Assembly (NCBI GenBank): GCA_945865355.1
Contig: CAMBDN010000091.1
Span: forward strand, 1 to 8,983
From: Legionella genomosp. 1
GTDB taxonomy: Bacteria; Pseudomonadota; Gammaproteobacteria; Legionellales; Legionellaceae
Reading direction: 5' to 3'
Length of the DNA stretch: 8,983 nt
The first letter of the stretch is position 1. Each line of letters begins with the position of its first letter. Position numbers and translations under genes: made by a program. Under the pieces are notes generated by a model that was not told where the DNA came from, did not search any database, and worked only from the letters and a program-made list of their open reading frames with translations. Of the stretch, positions 5,584 to 8,983 are shown one piece after another.

Positions 5584-6714
5584 TTATATTTTTTTCTTGA
5601 AATTACTAATGCGTTGGTAAGCTTCGTTTATCCGATCTTCTGATATTTCACCATCTGCTATTTTTTTCGCAATGATTTGAATAATTTCTTTTGGATCTTG
5701 GTCTTTATCCCCTAACTGATTTCCAAAGACTAACATATCTGCTCCGGCATTGATTGCCATGGTTAAAGCGTTTTCCAATCCATAGTTATCAGATATCGCC
5801 TTCATTTGCATGTCATCGGTAATGATCACCCCATCAAATTTTAGTTTATCTCGTAAAAGTTGGGTTAAGATAGGGTGTGATAGGGTGGCAGGGACACCAC
5901 TTTTATCAAGTTGACGATTAACGATGTGCGCGGTCATTATCATACCGCAATGTTGGGGGTGGGATAATAATTTTTGGTAAGGTATTAATTCTTGATCACT
6001 CCAAGTATCAGTTACATCGACAAAGCCTAAATGTGAGTCGGCGGTGGAACTACCATGTCCTGGAAAGTGTTTATAAGCACATTCTACGCCCTGGGGTAGA
6101 AATTGCTCTGAAAAAAGATGAGCGTAACTTGCAACGACTTCTGGAATTTCAGAAAAACTACGATCGCGTTTACCAATTATCGGGTTGTCAGGATTTACAT
6201 CGACGTCTAACACCGGGGCAAAATCCAAATTAAATCCAGCAGTATTTAGGGTTTTTGCCATGGTATTGGCTATGGTTTTGACATCGTCAAGAGGCATTTT
6301 ACCCATTTCTTTGGCTGATGTTGTTTTTGGAAAACCATACTCTTCTCTTAATCGATTGACCTTTCCACCTTCATAATCAACTGAAATGATGAGTGGCAAG
6401 TTGTCGCGATGATGTGTAAGGTTTGCACGTTGAGTCACATGCTGTAATTGTTGATTTAATAATTTTGTTTGTTCTTTGCTTGTTATATTTTTTCCATATT
6501 GTTTGGTTTTATAGTTGTAATCAAATAAGATAACGCCACCCAGGTTATTGTCTTCTATGGATTTTGTTATAGGCGATTGTGAATTGATGCGCGTGCCATC
6601 AAAACCTATGACTAACATTTGACCTATCTTTTCTTCTACGCTGATACCCGTGGCAAAAGAATGTCCACTCCAGCAGAATAGGATTATCGTTAAAAGATGT
6701 TTTAGTAAATTCAT
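5584..6714 (-). CDS. nagZ: Exported NagZ-like beta-N-acetylhexosaminidase (glycoside hydrolase family 3)
   Basis: A 376-residue TIM-barrel glycosidase of family 3. Counting from the chosen ATG (6712-6714), residues 1 to about 21 (MNLLKHLLTIILFCWSGHSF then A) form a Sec signal peptide. The NagZ hallmark KHFPGHG (215-221) plus DSH (226-228) supplies the mobile His/Asp acid-base dyad. The nucleophile is Asp300 in VIITDDMQMKA. Other family segments are SVDYEGGKVNRL (111-122), FNLDFAPVLDVD (161-172) and the RSF substrate loop (185-187). NagZ of E. coli is cytosolic and cuts GlcNAc from anhydromuropeptides in cell-wall recycling; the export signal here suggests action in the periplasm or outside the cell, on peptidoglycan fragments or other GlcNAc glycans. 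A longer reading from 6798 would begin inside the -35 element and hide the signal peptide, so I reject it. The Shine-Dalgarno is only GGGGCG. Confidence 0.85.
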   Translation of the reverse strand: MNLLKHLLTIILFCWSGHSFATGISVEEKIGQMLVIGFDGTRINSQSPITKSIEDNNLGGVILFDYNYKTKQYGKNITSKEQTKLLNQQLQHVTQRANLTHHRDNLPLIISVDYEGGKVNRLREEYGFPKTTSAKEMGKMPLDDVKTIANTMAKTLNTAGFNLDFAPVLDVDVNPDNPIIGKRDRSFSEIPEVVASYAHLFSEQFLPQGVECAYKHFPGHGSSTADSHLGFVDVTDTWSDQELIPYQKLLSHPQHCGMIMTAHIVNRQLDKSGVPATLSHPILTQLLRDKLKFDGVIITDDMQMKAISDNYGLENALTMAINAGADMLVFGNQLGDKDQDPKEIIQIIAKKIADGEISEDRINEAYQRISNFKKKI

Positions 6715-6769
6715 TTTCGCCCCATTTATTGGTAATATAAAGCACTCAGTGAACATAAAATAATCAGTT

Positions 6770-6798
6770 ATTGTACGGATTTTGGGGTATTTATGCAA
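6770..6798 (-). promoter_or_regulatory. Sigma70-type promoter of the nagZ-like gene
   Basis: Read on the minus strand, TTGCAT (6793-6798) and TACAAT (6770-6775) are separated by exactly 17 nt and match the -35 and -10 consensus at 4-5 of 6 positions each. The start would fall near 6763, leaving a leader of about 50 nt before the ATG at 6714. The placement supports the shorter protein start with its signal peptide. Confidence 0.6.
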
Positions 6799-6839
6799 GT
6801 GGCGGAAAAGTTACGTAAAATTTGGGACTCAATATTATT

Positions 6840-7388
6840 ATGAAAATCATTAGCGAATTTGACGTAGCCTGGCAGTTTTTAGAACAGGGAAAAATTATTG
6901 CTTATCCCACTGAGGCTGTTTATGGTTTGGGATGTGATCCCTTCAATCAACAAGCGGTAGAAAGGATCTTAGCCCTCAAACAACGATCCGTTAGTAAAGG
7001 GCTTATTCTATTGATTGCCGATTGGCCGCAATTAGCACCGTTGATCAGTATGGTTTCTGATCAACGGCTTAAAGCTGTGCGCGATACGTGGCCGGGTCCT
7101 GTTACCTGGTTATTCCCTAAAGCGGCGACCATTCCGAATTGGCTGAGTGGTGAGCATAATACGATAGCCATTCGCATGAGTGCACATCCCATTGCTAGTA
7201 AACTTTGTGCAAATGGACCTATTGTTTCCACGAGTGCAAATATCAGTGGTCATGAGCCTGCAGTCGATATATCAGGGCTCTGTGAACAATTCCCCCACGG
7301 GATTGATGCGGTGCTGACGGGTAATTTAGCTGGTGCCTGTCAACCTAGTGCCATCTTTGAGGTACTAACCGGTAAACGCTTTCGTTAG
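6840..7388 (+). CDS. tsaC: Threonylcarbamoyl-AMP synthase TsaC (YrdC/Sua5 family)
   Basis: A 182-residue protein of normal TsaC length that makes threonylcarbamoyl-adenylate from threonine, bicarbonate and ATP, the first step of t6A formation at position 37 of ANN-decoding tRNAs. Family motifs are AYPTEAVYGLGC (about 21-32), the ALKQR...KGLILLI segment (about 47-61; the KxR...K set binding ATP), TWPGPVTWLF (about 86-95), AIRMSAHP (110-117) and the nucleotide-binding STSANISG (about 130-137). It lacks the C-terminal Sua5 domain and is the short, TsaC type. I start at the ATG at 6840; a TTG at 6822 would add six residues without support. The Shine-Dalgarno is poor (GGGA about 12 nt upstream). 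It is divergent from the nagZ-like gene, with a 125-nt shared upstream region; I find no strong forward promoter there. Confidence 0.95.
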   Translation: MKIISEFDVAWQFLEQGKIIAYPTEAVYGLGCDPFNQQAVERILALKQRSVSKGLILLIADWPQLAPLISMVSDQRLKAVRDTWPGPVTWLFPKAATIPNWLSGEHNTIAIRMSAHPIASKLCANGPIVSTSANISGHEPAVDISGLCEQFPHGIDAVLTGNLAGACQPSAIFEVLTGKRFR

Positions 7389-7423
7389 TCTATCCGTCCT
7401 TTTTTCTCTAAAGTACCTGATGA

Positions 7424-7452
7424 TGGAAAAAATATGATTGTTTTGTTAAAAT
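7424..7452 (+). promoter_or_regulatory. Possible sigma70-type promoter of the putative effector gene
   Basis: TGGAAA (7424-7429) and TAAAAT (7447-7452) are separated by 17 nt, matching the consensus at 4 of 6 and 5 of 6 positions. Transcription would begin around 7459, about 26 nt before the ATG at 7485. The background is AT-rich, so chance matches are likely; I treat it as a candidate. Confidence 0.4.
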
Positions 7453-7473
7453 AAGTAACTTGTTGTTATTTTA
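7447..7473. promoter_or_regulatory. AT-rich inverted repeat overlapping the candidate -10
   Basis: TAAAATAA (7447-7454) is the exact reverse complement of TTATTTTA (7466-7473), with an 11-nt spacer. The left arm includes the whole candidate -10 and the right arm ends at the Shine-Dalgarno AGAGA (7473-7477). It has no following T-tract, so it is unlikely to be the tsaC terminator. A repressor operator or a 5' leader hairpin fits better. Confidence 0.4.
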
Positions 7474-7484
7474 GAGATCGTTTT

Positions 7485-8983
7485 ATGTTGTCACACGGTA
7501 CGCTGATGAAGCTAGCAGAGATGATTGGTGTTTCGGAATCTCATGGGATTTGTTATGGCGCGGTTGGGTTGTGGATGAATGCACTTTTCAAGAATGACAA
7601 AGCGACCTTTGATACGCGCCTTGAAACATTAGCAGACGAATTAGCGCGGCCACAACAGCTTGCCTTAAAGATAGCAACCGTGCGTAAAAAAGTTAAAAAT
7701 AAAGAAAAAATAAGCGAAAATGAACGAAAAATGATCGATATAGAAGCTTTTCTTCAGGGGCAAAAAGCTATTCTTGATGCTTATCTACCTGGTGGAATAA
7801 GTGGTAATAATGCTATTAAGCAGACAGATCTTGTATCAAAGCTTAAGTTGTTCACTGATTTTCAATCCATTGCTTGTGTTCATCAGTTAACACGTGTTTT
7901 TACTAAGACTCGTTTAAAAAATTATTTAGCCGAATTAACACTTATTATTGAACGTGCTCAACGCGAAACAGGTAAACCCTATCCATTGATGTTGAATGCG
8001 AATGGGCATGGAATTGGCCTACGCTACGATAATGAGAGCGGAACTTGGGTGCTCTTTGATGTCAATGTCTTAGGAGAAGAAAATCCCCATGCTGAAATAA
8101 ATGGTTTAACAATGGAGAAATTAATCGATGAAATATTTTTGTGCTGTGATGTTATATTTCAGAACCAAGGCTTTCTAATAGCGGGTATCCAAGTGGTTGG
8201 ATATGAGCTGCAAGATTTGCGTGAGACATTGGACGTATTAGCCGCTAATCAATCCATTCAACCTTACCATTATTGGGTTAAAGATTTTGAGAAAAAAACG
8301 TTAGTAGAATGTGCGCTTAGTAATACTGACAACATTGATTTAAATGGCGATTTAGAACGTTTGGCTCCTATTTTGACAGCCATCGAGGAAGGAAATGAAG
8401 CGCACTTTAATGAATTGCTCGAGCAGTTGAAGGAGATGGAACTTAGTGAAGAAGATGTCGTCGCAATACTGATAAAGAGTATTGCGTACAAACGAGATAC
8501 ATGGATTGCAAAAATCATGTTATTGAGCCAGGAACCTCGAGGGCTCTTCTATAATCCATTTGTATCTTATGCCGTATATCTACGAGGCGATTTGAACTGT
8601 CTAAACAAAATTTTAGGTTTGGATATTGATAGTCGATTTTTAGATGCTGAGGGTAGACGAGTAATTGTTCTTGCTCTGCTTAATACAGCGGTGCAAGCTA
8701 ATGCGAGAATGCTTGTCAGAGAACTTGCTGAAAGACTTGATAATGTTGCCTTGGTGAGCGCTGAATTTGAAAAGTGTTTGTCTTACGCAGCGGAGGTTCA
8801 TCCCGAGATCCTGGCTGTTTTTTTGGAGCAGTTAAAGAACAACGGCCTAACGTTAGACGTCGATAAAAAGAATAAATTATTAAAAGAAGGATTTGTTGGT
8901 GGCCATCTAGGTGTTGTTCAACAGTTGGTAGACATCGGAGCGGATCTAAATTTTAAAGATCAGGCGCAATTTAATGCTTTAAC
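7485..8983 (+). CDS. Putative host-directed effector: C58-like cysteine protease domain plus ankyrin repeat (3' partial)
   Basis: An open frame of 499 codons from the ATG at 7485 to the right edge without a stop, preceded by AGAGA seven nt upstream. The N-terminus has Cys23 in ESHGICYGAVGLWM, His175 in NGHGIGLRYD and Asp192 in WVLFDVN. The order, the local sequence and the 17-residue His-Asp gap resemble the Cys/His/Asp triad of YopT/AvrPphB-type (C58) papain-fold proteases. Residues about 60-100 are strongly charged and helical. The part from about 265 to 465 is alpha-helical and resembles degenerate helical repeats. Residues 466-499 fit the ankyrin consensus, including GGHLGVVQQLVDIGADLNFKD; more repeats probably follow outside the window. 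There is no Sec signal. This architecture is known from Legionella and Coxiella Dot/Icm substrates; to my knowledge AnkH of Legionella combines ankyrin repeats with a cysteine-protease-like fold. Protease activity, target and secretion are inferred; the C-terminal secretion signal would be outside the window. Confidence 0.78.
   Translation, partial: MLSHGTLMKLAEMIGVSESHGICYGAVGLWMNALFKNDKATFDTRLETLADELARPQQLALKIATVRKKVKNKEKISENERKMIDIEAFLQGQKAILDAYLPGGISGNNAIKQTDLVSKLKLFTDFQSIACVHQLTRVFTKTRLKNYLAELTLIIERAQRETGKPYPLMLNANGHGIGLRYDNESGTWVLFDVNVLGEENPHAEINGLTMEKLIDEIFLCCDVIFQNQGFLIAGIQVVGYELQDLRETLDVLAANQSIQPYHYWVKDFEKKTLVECALSNTDNIDLNGDLERLAPILTAIEEGNEAHFNELLEQLKEMELSEEDVVAILIKSIAYKRDTWIAKIMLLSQEPRGLFYNPFVSYAVYLRGDLNCLNKILGLDIDSRFLDAEGRRVIVLALLNTAVQANARMLVRELAERLDNVALVSAEFEKCLSYAAEVHPEILAVFLEQLKNNGLTLDVDKKNKLLKEGFVGGHLGVVQQLVDIGADLNFKDQAQFNAL

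Noticed and set aside
6715..6798. A longer N-terminus for the nagZ-like protein beginning at 6798.
   Set aside because: The start would coincide with the -35 hexamer at 6793-6798, upstream of the predicted transcription start, and the added residues would bury a good signal peptide.
7389..7420. The T-rich stretch CCTTTTTTCTC after tsaC as a terminator.
   Set aside because: No stem precedes the T run.
8270..8518. An 82-codon minus-strand open frame inside the effector gene.
   Set aside because: It is a Ser/Ile-rich complement of the long forward frame and has no start signal of its own.
1..8983. CRISPR arrays, tRNA or rRNA genes, transposases, and restriction or toxin-antitoxin genes.
   Set aside because: I found no spaced direct repeats, no cloverleaf or CCA end, and no proteins of those families on either strand.

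Overview
The window looks like chromosomal DNA of a low-to-moderate GC gammaproteobacterium, most likely Legionellales (Legionella or a close relative). This rests on the mix of gammaproteobacterial housekeeping proteins (cytochrome c5, DsbB, PpiB, TsaC, MazG-type pyrophosphatase) with a large protein at the right edge that pairs a cysteine-protease-like N-terminus with an ankyrin repeat, an architecture typical of Dot/Icm-type host-directed effectors. The assignment is inferred from protein character only; no database was searched.

Left part (1-2250): the 3' portion of a response regulator with an unusual receiver and an uncharacterised C-terminal output domain, then a weak terminator, then a 12-TM drug-efflux-type MFS transporter. 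The transporter's Shine-Dalgarno sequence lies inside a perfect 10-bp inverted repeat.

Central operon (2281-4857, perhaps starting at the MFS gene): cytochrome c5, dsbB, a divergent tgt and ppiB. Three successive junctions are 4-nt ATGA stop/start overlaps, so translation is probably coupled. Cytochrome c5 and DsbB act at the membrane or in the periplasm in electron transfer and disulfide formation; Tgt modifies tRNA and PpiB is a cytoplasmic foldase, so the grouping is functionally mixed. The Tgt keeps its catalytic and zinc residues but has altered residues in the loop that reads the incoming base.

The operon ends at an 84-nt nearly self-complementary element (4898-4981) lying between the converging ppiB and mazG genes. 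On the minus strand follow a one-domain MazG pyrophosphohydrolase (5062-5442) and a signal-peptide-bearing NagZ-like family 3 glycosidase (5584-6714), which has a good sigma70-type promoter at 6770-6798. Divergent from it is tsaC (6840-7388), for the t6A tRNA modification.

From 7485 to the right edge runs one open frame with no stop: a putative effector with Cys23/His175/Asp192 spaced like a YopT-type (C58) catalytic triad and an ankyrin repeat beginning near residue 466. An AT-rich palindrome overlaps its predicted -10 element. There is no gene-free stretch above 300 bases; the longest gap (4858-5061) holds the palindromic element.
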